DNA of 40,267 nucleotides from Deltaproteobacteria bacterium (GTDB lineage Bacteria; Desulfobacterota; DSM-4660; Desulfatiglandales; HGW-15): NCBI GenBank assembly GCA_020060215.1, contig JAGVAP010000084.1, forward strand, positions 1 to 40,267, written 5' to 3'. The translations under genes and the position numbers were made by a program. A model generated the notes under the pieces. That model was not told the origin of the DNA, searched no databases, and saw only the letters and a list, made by a program, of their open reading frames with translations. Positions 8,120-15,183 of this stretch are shown here, piece after piece (position 1 is the stretch's first letter; each line of letters starts with the position of its first letter).

Positions 8120-8938
8120 TCAGCTTTGGGTGAGCCCGTGTCTCTCGGCCTGCCTTTCGGCCTCTTCCGCTGCCGCACGCCTGGCCTCTTCAGCCACCCG
8201 CTGCGCGCTTTCCCTGGCCTCTTCCGTCATCTCCTGGGCCTTTTGCCTTACCCTCTCCCTGGCGCCCCGGAGGGCCTCGTCCTCGGGCTTGGTGGAGGGG
8301 AAGATCAAGCCGCTCAGGATCCCGAGCAGGAAGGTGGCGGAACCGGTGAGAAACGGGTGCTCCCTCACCATCTCCACAAAATTGCCCCGCAGACGTTCGG
8401 AACCGCTTCTGGCCGACTCACCGAGCTTCATGGCACGGTTTCCGATCTGGCGCGCCACCCGGCCCGTCTTTCCTTGCCCCTCGCCGGCCGCCTCCTCATC
8501 CGTTTCGCAGGCAAATTCCACCCCCGACTCGCTGCTGTAGTACCCTGCTACCGCCCTCTGGTCCTCCAGGGTCTGGTACTCCACGGGGTATTCTCCCTCC
8601 TCCTGCCCCGACTGGCGCCGGAGCAGCGCCCAGGCGGAGATCCCGAGGCCGGCTGCACCGGCTGCGGCGAATGGGACCGGATGAGTCCTGATCGTCTCGC
8701 CGATCCGATCGGCCACCCTGCGCAGGTCATCTCTCCTCTTGTGAAGCAGCTCCGTGGCCTTTTCCTCGAAATCGTCGGCCGCTTCTCTCGCTTCCTGCCT
8801 GAAGCGGCCGGGAGAGTATCGCTCACGCAGGTCGTCCATGGTAGAGGCCAGGTCCCTTTTGGTCTGGTCCATGTTGGTCCGGATTTCCCTGAGATCCTCG
8901 TCCTCAAACCCGCTCATGACAGTTGGCTTTTCATCCAT
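8120..8938 (-). CDS. DUF3618 domain membrane protein
   Basis: The 272-residue protein starts with a DUF3618 domain (LREIRTNMDQTKRDLASTMDDLRERYSP, about residues 15-45). A basic coiled coil, a first hydrophobic segment (PVPFAAAGAAGLGISAWALL, about 87-106), a second one (HPFLTGSATFLLGILSGLIFP, about 195-215) and an alanine/glutamate-rich helix follow. Such proteins are usually encoded with a holin-X family protein, as here, and are thought to act at the envelope under stress; no activity is established. The ATG at 8938 has GGAGGA upstream and overlaps the end of the previous gene by 25 bases. An ATG at 8917 would give a 4-base ATGA overlap but lacks as good a ribosome site. Confidence 0.82.
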   Translation of the reverse strand: MDEKPTVMSGFEDEDLREIRTNMDQTKRDLASTMDDLRERYSPGRFRQEAREAADDFEEKATELLHKRRDDLRRVADRIGETIRTHPVPFAAAGAAGLGISAWALLRRQSGQEEGEYPVEYQTLEDQRAVAGYYSSESGVEFACETDEEAAGEGQGKTGRVARQIGNRAMKLGESARSGSERLRGNFVEMVREHPFLTGSATFLLGILSGLIFPSTKPEDEALRGARERVRQKAQEMTEEARESAQRVAEEARRAAAEEAERQAERHGLTQS

Positions 8939-9309
8939 GAAATATCCTCCTTCACCACATCGATGGTCTTCTGCGGTTTTAGATTTTCCGGCTTGAGCTC
9001 ATTCTTGCCGCTCAAGAGCAGGATCACCCCGGTCCCACTGATCGCGAGTCCGATCAACAGAGCGGAAAGCCAGAGCGGTACCACGAGCGCCAAGGCTGCC
9101 ACCGCCGCTGCAAGGAGAACGAGAAATCCCGAAAATCCCAGTATGCCCCCCACGGCCAAGAGGATGACCCCCTTGCGGGCATGGGCCATCTGCTTGGATA
9201 CCTCCACCTTTGCGAACTCGACTTCCTGGCGCAGCAGGACCCCGACCCCCCGCGAGAGAGTCCTCAGGAGGTCCTTGAAACCCGGTTCTTGTGTGTCTGT
9301 CCACTGCAT
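8914..9309 (-). CDS. Holin-X family (DUF1469) membrane protein
   Basis: The 131-residue protein begins with an amphipathic helix (LLRTLSRGVGVLLRQEVEFAKVEVSKQM) followed by two transmembrane helices (GVILLAVGGILGFSGFLVLLAAAVAALALVV and LSALLIGLAISGTGVILLL) and a short polar tail. This matches the putative actinobacterial holin-X/phage holin 3_6 family, which despite its name is chromosomal and usually next to DUF3618 genes. The ATG at 9309 is supported by GGAGAAGG just upstream; the longer frame to 9342 is not needed. It is the middle gene of a three-gene operon, 29 bases after the upstream gene and overlapping the downstream one. Confidence 0.82.
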   Translation of the reverse strand: MQWTDTQEPGFKDLLRTLSRGVGVLLRQEVEFAKVEVSKQMAHARKGVILLAVGGILGFSGFLVLLAAAVAALALVVPLWLSALLIGLAISGTGVILLLSGKNELKPENLKPQKTIDVVKEDISWMKSQLS

Positions 9310-9338
9310 ATCCTTCTCCCTTTGACCCTCGACAGCGG

Positions 9339-9860
9339 TCAATGAGTCTGCCTTTGTGCATATCCCGTCTCAGACGAACCGGGGCTCCTCAGGAAACGGG
9401 ACATGATGAACCCGGACGTAAACGCGCTCACCAGGAACAGCATGGGGCTCCTCCTCGCTACGTCCTGCATCTCCGCGGCGAGTTGATCGAGGTCCCTTTC
9501 GCTAAGGTACTTGCTGAAGCGATCCGCCTGTGCGGCGATCTGGTTCACGTACTTTGCAGCGGTCCCCTGTTCCCTCTCCTGGAAACGTTCGCCGCTCTCG
9601 CGGAAGACCTCTGCGGTCTTGTGCAGCTCCTCCGCCAAATGCTCCTTCTGCCCCCTTAAGAATCCCTTTGCCCTCTTCGCCGTCTCTTCCCGAATCTCCC
9701 CTGTAACCCTCGATGCGACTTGTCCGGCCTTCTCCTTGAGCCCCTCCGCGGCCTTTTTTGCTTCGGGGATGGTTGACCCGGATTCAGGGATGGTTGAACC
9801 GGTGACGACGTCGGACTTCACCACCCGGGATTCATGAGGCGCAGTGATCTGGGTGTCCAT
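9339..9860 (-). CDS. Coiled-coil membrane-anchored protein of the DUF3618/holin-X operon
   Basis: This is the first gene of the operon, 173 residues, start 9860 with AGGAGG upstream. It is mostly charged helix (AKKAAEGLKEKAGQVASRVTGEIREETAKRAKG... to about residue 125) and ends with one hydrophobic segment (SPMLFLVSAFTSGFIMSRFL). The short direct repeat GSTIPES/GSTIPEA is near the N-terminus. It resembles proteins annotated as nutrient-deprivation-induced that occur with the same partners, but I do not recognise a named domain with certainty. Position suggests a shared envelope or membrane-stress role with the two genes after it. Confidence 0.7.
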   Translation of the reverse strand: MDTQITAPHESRVVKSDVVTGSTIPESGSTIPEAKKAAEGLKEKAGQVASRVTGEIREETAKRAKGFLRGQKEHLAEELHKTAEVFRESGERFQEREQGTAAKYVNQIAAQADRFSKYLSERDLDQLAAEMQDVARRSPMLFLVSAFTSGFIMSRFLRSPGSSETGYAQRQTH

Positions 9861-9914
9861 AAAACGACCTCCTGCCGTATTTGGAAATAGCCGTACGTTA
9901 TTGAAACCTTAACC

Positions 9915-9942
9915 AATATATGGAGCCGGTCCCGTGATGCAA
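9915..9942 (-). promoter_or_regulatory. Sigma-70-like promoter of the envelope-stress operon
   Basis: On the minus strand TTGCAT (9942-9937) and TATATT (9920-9915) are separated by 16 bases and lie about 55 bases upstream of the first gene's start. An interrupted palindrome AAATG-N5-CATTT (9941-9955) overlaps the -35 edge and could be an operator. Both are read by eye. Confidence 0.55.
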
Positions 9943-10097
9943 ATGAGGTCCATTTGGTATATAGACAGATGTATGAACGTATTCGGGTCGGCGGAGGTCC
10001 GAAGACCGGCGGGGTGGTCGGGGGACGAGAAGACGACCGGGGGGTGACCCTCCTAACCCTCGGCTTTCTCAGGGCAGGCCCCTGTTGACGGGAAGGA

Positions 10098-10161
10098 GAT
10101 GAACATCGAACATTGAATCGAATGGCCCCCCCCCGGGGGGGACCCTGGACCTTATCGGTCC
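10098..10161. repeat. Heptamer microrepeat, C9G7 tract and stop-codon hairpin
   Basis: Units of the GAACATC type occupy 10101-10123. They are followed directly by nine C and seven G residues (10126-10141). A perfect hairpin GGACC-TTATC-GGTCC (10147-10161) overlaps the stop codon of the ActE-like gene. These lie at the 3' end of the respiratory operon and may act in termination, though no T-run follows. Confidence 0.6.
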
Positions 10162-10643
10162 TCCCCCAGGGACCTCATGTAAACGACCAGTGCCCAGCGC
10201 TCCTCGACAGATACCGTGGTGGAGAGGGGTGGATGTCTCTTGTAGCCCTGGCCTATCTTGAAAAAGAGCTGCCCATCCGACTGGGCTCGGACGGATTCGC
10301 TCCCGAGATCCGTGGGAAGGGGGGAAAAGCTCTGCCCGACCGTCCCCCGGCCGTCACCTTGAGGGCCGTGGCACTGAACGCAATAGAAATCATATGCCGT
10401 CTTGCCGGCTGCAATCACCGGCGGAGAAGGAGGGAGAGGGTTCTCAAGGCATGGGGGCTCCACAGGCAAGGCGTCCACTGCACCCCCAATCGGCACGACG
10501 CCCGTTGGCATGCCGGGGAATTCCATCTCGTAATGATCGACGGCCTCGTCGTTCCTCATGCGTGCGTAATCACAACCGCTGCCGAGCACCAGGATCACGA
10601 TCAGTCCGGCGCACAGCAGATCGCCGTAAGTCCTTAACCGCAT
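10152..10643 (-). CDS. actE: Monohaem cytochrome c lipoprotein, ActE-like
   Basis: The 163-residue protein has a lipoprotein signal (LVLGSGC, acylated Cys at 24) and a single haem c motif CVQCH at 88-92, followed by GPQGDGRG as in small class I cytochromes. In alternative complex III, ActE is such a membrane-tethered monohaem cytochrome passing electrons to the oxidase. Here it is the last gene of the operon instead of next to ActD. The usual methionine ligand segment (MPxY type) is not obvious: the place is taken by YKRHPPLSTTV. The gene follows the preceding one by 15 bases. A CcoP-like lipoprotein cytochrome is the alternative; either way the operon implies transfer to cbb3. Confidence 0.75.
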   Translation of the reverse strand: MRLRTYGDLLCAGLIVILVLGSGCDYARMRNDEAVDHYEMEFPGMPTGVVPIGGAVDALPVEPPCLENPLPPSPPVIAAGKTAYDFYCVQCHGPQGDGRGTVGQSFSPLPTDLGSESVRAQSDGQLFFKIGQGYKRHPPLSTTVSVEERWALVVYMRSLGEDR

Positions 10644-10658
10644 ACACGACCTCCCACA

Positions 10659-11093
10659 TTATCCGCCCGGTCCTCGCAATGCACGTGACCTCGGCTTCTC
10701 TTCGACATGCTGAGGCTGGGGCGGTATGTCCTGCAGCCTCCTTGGCCCGGTGCCCAGGAGTCGCTTACCCGTCTCCGTGGAATAGACCGAGGCGCCGGGG
10801 AGGTCCTGCACCTCCCCGAAGCTCCAGGGGGGCGGCCATTTGGCGCCGACCGTGTAGTAGAGCAGGAAACCCCACGCAACGAAGGTGAGGGCCAGCAGGA
10901 AGATGATGGACAGGCTCACAAAGCTGGAGAGGTGGACCAGCTGGTCCGGGTGCGTCTCCTCCTCAAGGCCCTCCAGACCCGAGATGATGGCCATCCGCGG
11001 GTCCTCTGCCCGCGTATACACATACCCGCGCTTTGGAAGCCGCTCCAGCAGCTTCTGGAGGAACGTCTTCTTCTCTTGTCTTCGATCGTCCAT
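10659..11093 (-). CDS. Single-helix membrane protein of the ACIII-cbb3 operon, unrecognised
   Basis: The 144-residue protein has a basic cytoplasmic N-terminus (about 55 residues), one strong transmembrane helix (FVSLSIIFLLALTFVAWGFLLYYTV, about 58-82) and a proline-rich C-terminal domain beginning WPPPWSFGEVQDLPG that would face the periplasm. No haem motif or metal ligand cluster is seen. It sits 7 bases after the 95-residue membrane protein and 15 bases before the ActE-like gene. I do not recognise the family. Its place in the operon suggests an accessory subunit or assembly factor of the oxidase or of alternative complex III. Confidence 0.65.
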   Translation of the reverse strand: MDDRRQEKKTFLQKLLERLPKRGYVYTRAEDPRMAIISGLEGLEEETHPDQLVHLSSFVSLSIIFLLALTFVAWGFLLYYTVGAKWPPPWSFGEVQDLPGASVYSTETGKRLLGTGPRRLQDIPPQPQHVEEKPRSRALRGPGG

Positions 11094-11100
11094 GCGATGT

Positions 11101-11388
11101 TTACCAGATCGCCCGGGCGCCCAGCCCGACCAGGAAATAGTAGGCGATGAAAAACATGACGATCCCCAGGTACACCAAGAGGAGATACAAACCGTGGGGG
11201 TTTCGGAAGAAATGGGCGAACAGGTTCAGATGGCTCCCCCTGTCCTTGTTCAACTCATCGAGGTTCTGCCCTCTTTGCGGCTCGTGCCGGGTGAGCCCGA
11301 AGGCCAGACAGGTCAGGATGACCGCGGCGAGCCCGAGAAAAAAGGCAAGCGCCCAGTGCTGAAACATGAGCATGGGGAAATAGTGCAT
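11101..11388 (-). CDS. Small two-helix membrane protein of the ACIII-cbb3 operon, unrecognised
   Basis: The 95-residue protein has two transmembrane helices (WALAFFLGLAAVILTCLAFGL and LYLLLVYLGIVMFFIAYYFLVGL) joined by a polar loop (RHEPQRGQNLDELNKDRGSHLNLFAHFF). The ATG at 11388 is preferred because GGAAGAGGA precedes it; the longer frame to 11490 runs into intergenic repeats. No cofactor motif is visible. It could fill the place of a small oxidase subunit such as CcoQ, but the sequence does not show that. Confidence 0.65.
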   Translation of the reverse strand: MHYFPMLMFQHWALAFFLGLAAVILTCLAFGLTRHEPQRGQNLDELNKDRGSHLNLFAHFFRNPHGLYLLLVYLGIVMFFIAYYFLVGLGARAIW

Positions 11389-11452
11389 GAGTCCTCTTCC
11401 TCCCTTGGTGTCACCTGGAAAACAGGTTGGAGAACATTGCTCTGCCGGAGTC

Positions 11453-11540
11453 ATGGAATGTTGGAATAGTGGAATATTGGGGGAGAACAACCAAGAATCT
11501 AAAATCCCATCTTTCCATCATTCCATGATTCCAACTTTCG
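11453..11540. repeat. Inverted pair of 8-bp periodic microrepeats
   Basis: The plus strand at 11453-11482 is built of TGGAATNN units. The complementary form (TTCCATNA type) lies at 11507-11540, giving an inverted pair with about 25 bases between that could fold into a long imperfect hairpin. It sits in a 263-base gap inside the respiratory operon. Confidence 0.75.
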
Positions 11541-11616
11541 ATAGCATTTTAGCTCTTTCCAAGAATGGTGAGCGCAGCCTGGGTTCCCGCCTAAAAACCC
11601 CCATGTCCCCTCCCCT

Positions 11617-11655
11617 TACCTCCAGCCTCGGACCTCCAACCTCCTGCCTCTTCAC
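11617..11655. repeat. 7-bp periodic microrepeat (GGAGGTN type on the minus strand)
   Basis: Read on the minus strand the segment is a run of about four imperfect 7-mers such as GTTGGAG and GCTGGAG. It directly follows the stop of the CcoS-like gene. Confidence 0.65.
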
Positions 11656-11909
11656 CGCCCTGCCGTGAACCCCAGATACGCGGCCGCGCAGAAGGAAAAG
11701 AGCAGTACCGCGGCCGTGAAGACATAGAAATAACGCTCCCGACCCTTCCACGGGACGACTTCAACGGCGCCTTTCCGAAAATCGTCCACAAGGGGGAGAT
11801 ACCTGGCCCTGTTCTGATCCGAGAACTGGCCGTCATGAAGGGCCCACACAAACCCCAAGAGACAGATCCAGATCGTACAGGCCACAAGAAGGATCCAACT
11901 CCAGTACAT
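11652..11909 (-). CDS. CcoS-like cbb3 oxidase assembly protein with an extra helix
   Basis: The 85-residue protein starts 2 bases after the CcoO-CcoP fusion, with AGGAGG upstream. Its N-terminal half (one helix followed by WALHDGQFSDQNRARYLPLVDD) matches the CcoS pattern, a short transmembrane helix then a GQF-D segment. CcoS is needed for copper/haem maturation of cbb3 oxidases. Unlike ordinary CcoS, which ends soon after this segment, it continues into a second hydrophobic helix (FYVFTAAVLLFSFCAAAYLGF). The call rests on this one motif and on the operon position. Confidence 0.65.
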   Translation of the reverse strand: MYWSWILLVACTIWICLLGFVWALHDGQFSDQNRARYLPLVDDFRKGAVEVVPWKGRERYFYVFTAAVLLFSFCAAAYLGFTAGR

Positions 11910-11911
11910 GA

Positions 11912-12946
11912 CTACCTCCTGTTACGCTTGTCCTCAAGGGGCTGGCCGAGAGGGGGTTCGAGCTCATCCACCACCTCGAGGACCGATTTCGGCCGGGTTG
12001 GTTCCTCCGCCGCATCGATCCCCTCGGGGGCGGTGTCCGCATCGGTCTCGCCGATGAAGAAGACGGCCACATAGTCGCCCACGTCCCAGATCTTCTCCGA
12101 TTCGAGATCTTTCTTGAAGAATGGCATGGCCGTGCCGGTAATGCCGTTCATAATCTGGTAGTAGAGGATTCCCCCGGACACGCCCCTTCCCGGGAGAAGC
12201 GTGAAATTCAGGGGCGGCGGATAGAGGTACGGCTGGGCCGGTCCCATGCCGTCCCCGATCGGGCCGTGGCATCCGATGCAGAACATCTGGTAGACCCTTT
12301 TCCCGCGATGCAGGCTGTAGGGGGTCGTCGGATAGGGGTTCGGGAGGTTTCTCCAGGGCTCGGGCACCATGTCGTGCAGCCACTTCACGTTTTCATCCGG
12401 GCCCGCCTCATACGCCTTGATCGCCTGTTCCTTCCAGTATGCCTGGCGCTCCACCCTCTCGTCCGCCATCTTGAACCCCAGGCTCTGCATGTAGGCGACA
12501 AGGGCCCGGATCTTCTGCAGGCTGAAAAACTCGAAGCTCGGCATAACGCTTTCCGGCGATACAAACCTGGGGTTGATGAAGTGGGCCACGTGCCAGTCGT
12601 CGGGGTGGCGGCCCCCCTCCTGCGAGAGGTCGGGCCCGGTCCGCTCAGTGCCGAGGAGATGAGGCTGATCGGCTATGTAGTCTCCTTCGAGCGCAATCCG
12701 GACCGCGCCGATCCCCCAGTCGTAGTTTCGGATAAACTGGCTGTGGCAATAGGTACATCCGTTCCGGACGTAGATGACCCTGCCCTCCTCTTCTAGAGGG
12801 GTCCTCGCCCTCCATATATCCGAAGGTCTCCTCTCGATCGTCCCCCACGGGAGAACCACCGATATGAAGAAGGTGGCGGCGAAGATCGCGAGACCTCCGA
12901 AGAAGATCACGGTCGGGCCCATTCGGATCTGAGGGATGCGTCTCAT
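11912..12946 (-). CDS. cbb3 oxidase CcoO-CcoP-type fusion cytochrome c
   Basis: The 344-residue protein has one N-terminal membrane anchor (TVIFFGGLAIFAATFFISVVLPW). A CcoO domain follows, with CTYCH at 64-68 in the context GRVIYVRNGCTYCHSQ and VMPSFEF near 134-140 supplying the Met ligand. A second class I cytochrome domain has CIGCH at 223-227 and AMPFF near 270. CcoO carries one haem c and CcoP normally two, so this fusion carries two in total. Its ATG overlaps the CcoN stop as ATGA, showing translational coupling. The acidic, proline-containing tail after the second domain has no cofactor motif. It passes electrons into the CcoN binuclear centre. Confidence 0.85.
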   Translation of the reverse strand: MRRIPQIRMGPTVIFFGGLAIFAATFFISVVLPWGTIERRPSDIWRARTPLEEEGRVIYVRNGCTYCHSQFIRNYDWGIGAVRIALEGDYIADQPHLLGTERTGPDLSQEGGRHPDDWHVAHFINPRFVSPESVMPSFEFFSLQKIRALVAYMQSLGFKMADERVERQAYWKEQAIKAYEAGPDENVKWLHDMVPEPWRNLPNPYPTTPYSLHRGKRVYQMFCIGCHGPIGDGMGPAQPYLYPPPLNFTLLPGRGVSGGILYYQIMNGITGTAMPFFKKDLESEKIWDVGDYVAVFFIGETDADTAPEGIDAAEEPTRPKSVLEVVDELEPPLGQPLEDKRNRR

Positions 12947-14313
12947 TCCCTGCCCCCGTCTCTCTGAGGCGCCCAGAGGGTCCGGGCGAGGTTGTAGAGG
13001 CCGACGGCCGCCCCCGCCACGATGAAGAGGCCCAGACCCGCGCGGATCACGAAATACATGTGGACCTGGGGCAGCAGCCGGTATTCGGTCTCGCCGTTCA
13101 GCCAGCTGTTGCCCTGGATGAGGCCGAGTGCTGTCAGCACGACAAAGAAGCCTGTGAGGCCGATCAGCACCAGCCAGTACTGGAGATCGACCAGTTTCGT
13201 GTTGTACATGTCCCTTCCCATGATCCTGGGTATGATGAAGTAGATGCCCCCAAGGGCAATGAACCCGGAGAACCCGAGGACCGCGATGTGGGAATGGGCG
13301 ATGACCCAGTTGTTGAAATGGGTAACCCTCTGCACGATGGGCAGGGACTGGAAGGGTCCCTGGATGCAGACGAAGAAGTACCACACCAGGCCGGCAAACA
13401 CGAACTTGCCGCCGAGGTCCGCATGGACCACCCCGATCCGGCCCCTCATCGTGAGAAAAAGGTTGGTAAGCGCGGTAAGCACGGGGACCAGCATGGCCAC
13501 ACTCCCGGTCACGGCGATCACCTTCAGCCAGGTCGGCGTGGGGGCCTGCAGGATGTGATGGGCCCCGATCTGGTTGTAGAAGGTCAGGATGGTCCAGAAC
13601 CCGATGATCGAAAGGGTGTGGCTGTAAAGGGGAGAACGGACGACGACCGGGATGATGTAGTAGGCGACCCCTACCGCCAGGGGGGTGAGAAAGAACCCTA
13701 CCAGTCCGTGGCCGTAGAACCAGGCCAGGACGCCGTCCTGTATGCCTCCCTCGATGGCGCCGGTCATCGGGTTCCAGACCGCATTCCCGAACAAGTAGAT
13801 GAAGAAGATGAAGATCGCACCCCCGAGCTGGTACCAGATGGTGACGTACAGGATGCGTTCGTTCCTCTCGTAGATGGTGGCAAGGAGATTCAGGGTGGAC
13901 AGGAAAAGCGTGAGGAGAATGCCGATGTCCACCGGCCATATCCACTCCGCATACTCCCTTCCCTGCGAGAGGCCGAGGGCGAGCGTGATCGTGCCCGTCA
14001 GGACCGAGAGGTTCCAGACCCAGAGGGAAACCCTGGCCATGGCGGGGCTGTAAAGTGTCGTCTTCAGCAGGACGGGGAATACATGGTGGCTGATTCCCAG
14101 CAGGGCGGTTCCGATGAACCCGAAGATCACCGTGTTCGTATGCATCGGGCGCGTCCTTCCGAAATGGAGCCACTCGATGCCCCCAAGGAGGTCGGGTGCC
14201 GCCATATGCGTGGCGTCGATGAACCCCTCGACCGTCCCCACGAGGAACCACACCGCGGAGCTGAGGAAGAACATCTTCGTTATGCGATGGGGATCATCTT
14301 TGGAACCGAGCAT
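12943..14313 (-). CDS. ccoN: cbb3-type cytochrome c oxidase subunit I
   Basis: The 456-residue, roughly twelve-helix protein is the catalytic subunit reducing O2 at the haem b3-CuB site. Visible ligands, numbered from the ATG at 14313, are: His58 in RPMHTN (low-spin haem b), His202 in WFYGHGLVGFF (CuB), His252-His253 in GAHHILQ (CuB), and His340/His342 in WVIAHSHIAVLGF (haems). Tyr246 lies six residues before the first His of the HH pair, where cbb3 oxidases keep their cross-linked tyrosine. This makes the enzyme cbb3 (C family), not a nitric oxide reductase, which lacks that tyrosine. A GTG at 14319 opens the same frame. It is followed by the CcoO-CcoP fusion with a 4-base overlap. Confidence 0.92.
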   Translation of the reverse strand: MLGSKDDPHRITKMFFLSSAVWFLVGTVEGFIDATHMAAPDLLGGIEWLHFGRTRPMHTNTVIFGFIGTALLGISHHVFPVLLKTTLYSPAMARVSLWVWNLSVLTGTITLALGLSQGREYAEWIWPVDIGILLTLFLSTLNLLATIYERNERILYVTIWYQLGGAIFIFFIYLFGNAVWNPMTGAIEGGIQDGVLAWFYGHGLVGFFLTPLAVGVAYYIIPVVVRSPLYSHTLSIIGFWTILTFYNQIGAHHILQAPTPTWLKVIAVTGSVAMLVPVLTALTNLFLTMRGRIGVVHADLGGKFVFAGLVWYFFVCIQGPFQSLPIVQRVTHFNNWVIAHSHIAVLGFSGFIALGGIYFIIPRIMGRDMYNTKLVDLQYWLVLIGLTGFFVVLTALGLIQGNSWLNGETEYRLLPQVHMYFVIRAGLGLFIVAGAAVGLYNLARTLWAPQRDGGRE

Positions 14314-14344
14314 GACCACACCATAATCCGGTTGGAGGTTTTAG

Positions 14345-14557
14345 GAGCGTTCGCTTCGCTCTCCTTAGGTTTGAGGCGATTGCTCTTTGCCGCAACCCCA
14401 ATATCCAAGGACCTTCCAAGAACCACGCGGCATGTCGTCTTAAGGGCGCATGCATCACTGTCTCCAAGTTCGGCACTCGCTCTTTTGCCTCCACCCTCTG
14501 CCTTTCTCTCGCCTTACGCTATGCGCCATGCTCTTTGCCCTATGCTCTTCAATGGTG
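14345..14557. repeat. Hairpin and 7-bp periodic microrepeat between ActA and CcoN
   Basis: A hairpin GAGCG-N7-CGCTC lies at 14345-14361, just upstream of CcoN. From 14508 to 14557 the plus strand consists of imperfect 7-mers of the GCTATGC/GCCATGC type, related to the units at 37960-37990. The microrepeat runs into the last codons of the ActA gene. Confidence 0.65.
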
Positions 14558-15109
14558 ACACGCCAGCCAGCAGTCCAGCTGCGCACCACGGGACCGGTGG
14601 CAGTCGATGCAGAACTTCATCTGAAAGGCCACTGCAGGAAGACGATCCAGGGTCTGGACGGGACCATGGCATTCTGCGCAGTCGACATTCCCCCACCGGA
14701 TATGGGGTTCATGTTGAAACTTTACGAAATCCGGGACGTAAACCACCCTCACCCAGGGGACGGGGTTGGCGGTCGTGTAGTATCTCTTCTCCTTCCGGAT
14801 CTCCGGATGGATCGGGATGATGTAGTCGTGGCAGAAAAAACATTTCTGCACGGCCGGGATCCCTGCCCGTATGGAGCGGGCTACAAAAGGATGACAGAAA
14901 CGACAATCGATCTCCTTCACCCCTGCGTGCACCCGATGGCTGAAGGCGATCGGCTGCTCAGGGCCAAGCTCGCGCTGCGGGTAGATATAAAAGAAGAAGA
15001 GCATTCCCGCCGCAAGGAGGAGCACAAGCAGGGCCCAGGGGAGCCAAGTCACCCTGACGCGCGCATCCTCATCCCGCCTCTCGGGTTCATCTCGCCTTTC
15101 CGCCGCCAT
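14549..15109 (-). CDS. actA: Multihaem cytochrome c, ActA-like subunit of alternative complex III
   Basis: The 186-residue protein has an N-terminal membrane anchor (WLPWALLVLLLAAGMLFFFYIYP) and a periplasmic multihaem domain. Haem motifs are CRFCH (69-73), CFFCH (90-94), CAECH (144-148) and CIDCH (167-171), with His residues (FSHRVH, FQHEPH) as distal ligands. ActA normally carries five haems. The place of the fifth motif is the C-terminal CWLACHH (180-186), a CX3CH spacing instead of CX2CH. GGAAAGG precedes the ATG at 15109. The subunit carries electrons from the ActB/quinol side towards ActE and the oxidase. It is encoded after ActF rather than first, which departs from the classical actABCDEF order. 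Confidence 0.85.
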   Translation of the reverse strand: MAAERRDEPERRDEDARVRVTWLPWALLVLLLAAGMLFFFYIYPQRELGPEQPIAFSHRVHAGVKEIDCRFCHPFVARSIRAGIPAVQKCFFCHDYIIPIHPEIRKEKRYYTTANPVPWVRVVYVPDFVKFQHEPHIRWGNVDCAECHGPVQTLDRLPAVAFQMKFCIDCHRSRGAQLDCWLACHH

Positions 15110-15183
15110 CCATTACCTTTCCACTCCCTGCAAGATCTTTCTCCTGGAAACGCCGTCGAGGATTTCTCCCTTTTTTCATCGTT

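Noticed and set aside
12943..14313. Reading the oxidase subunit as a nitric oxide reductase (NorB)
   Set aside because: The tyrosine six residues before the HH pair and the CcoO-type partner with CTYCH indicate cbb3; NorB lacks this tyrosine.
13060..14820. 586-codon plus-strand frame opposite CcoN and ActA
   Set aside because: It lies antisense to residues conserved in cbb3 oxidases and has no signal, motif or start site of its own.
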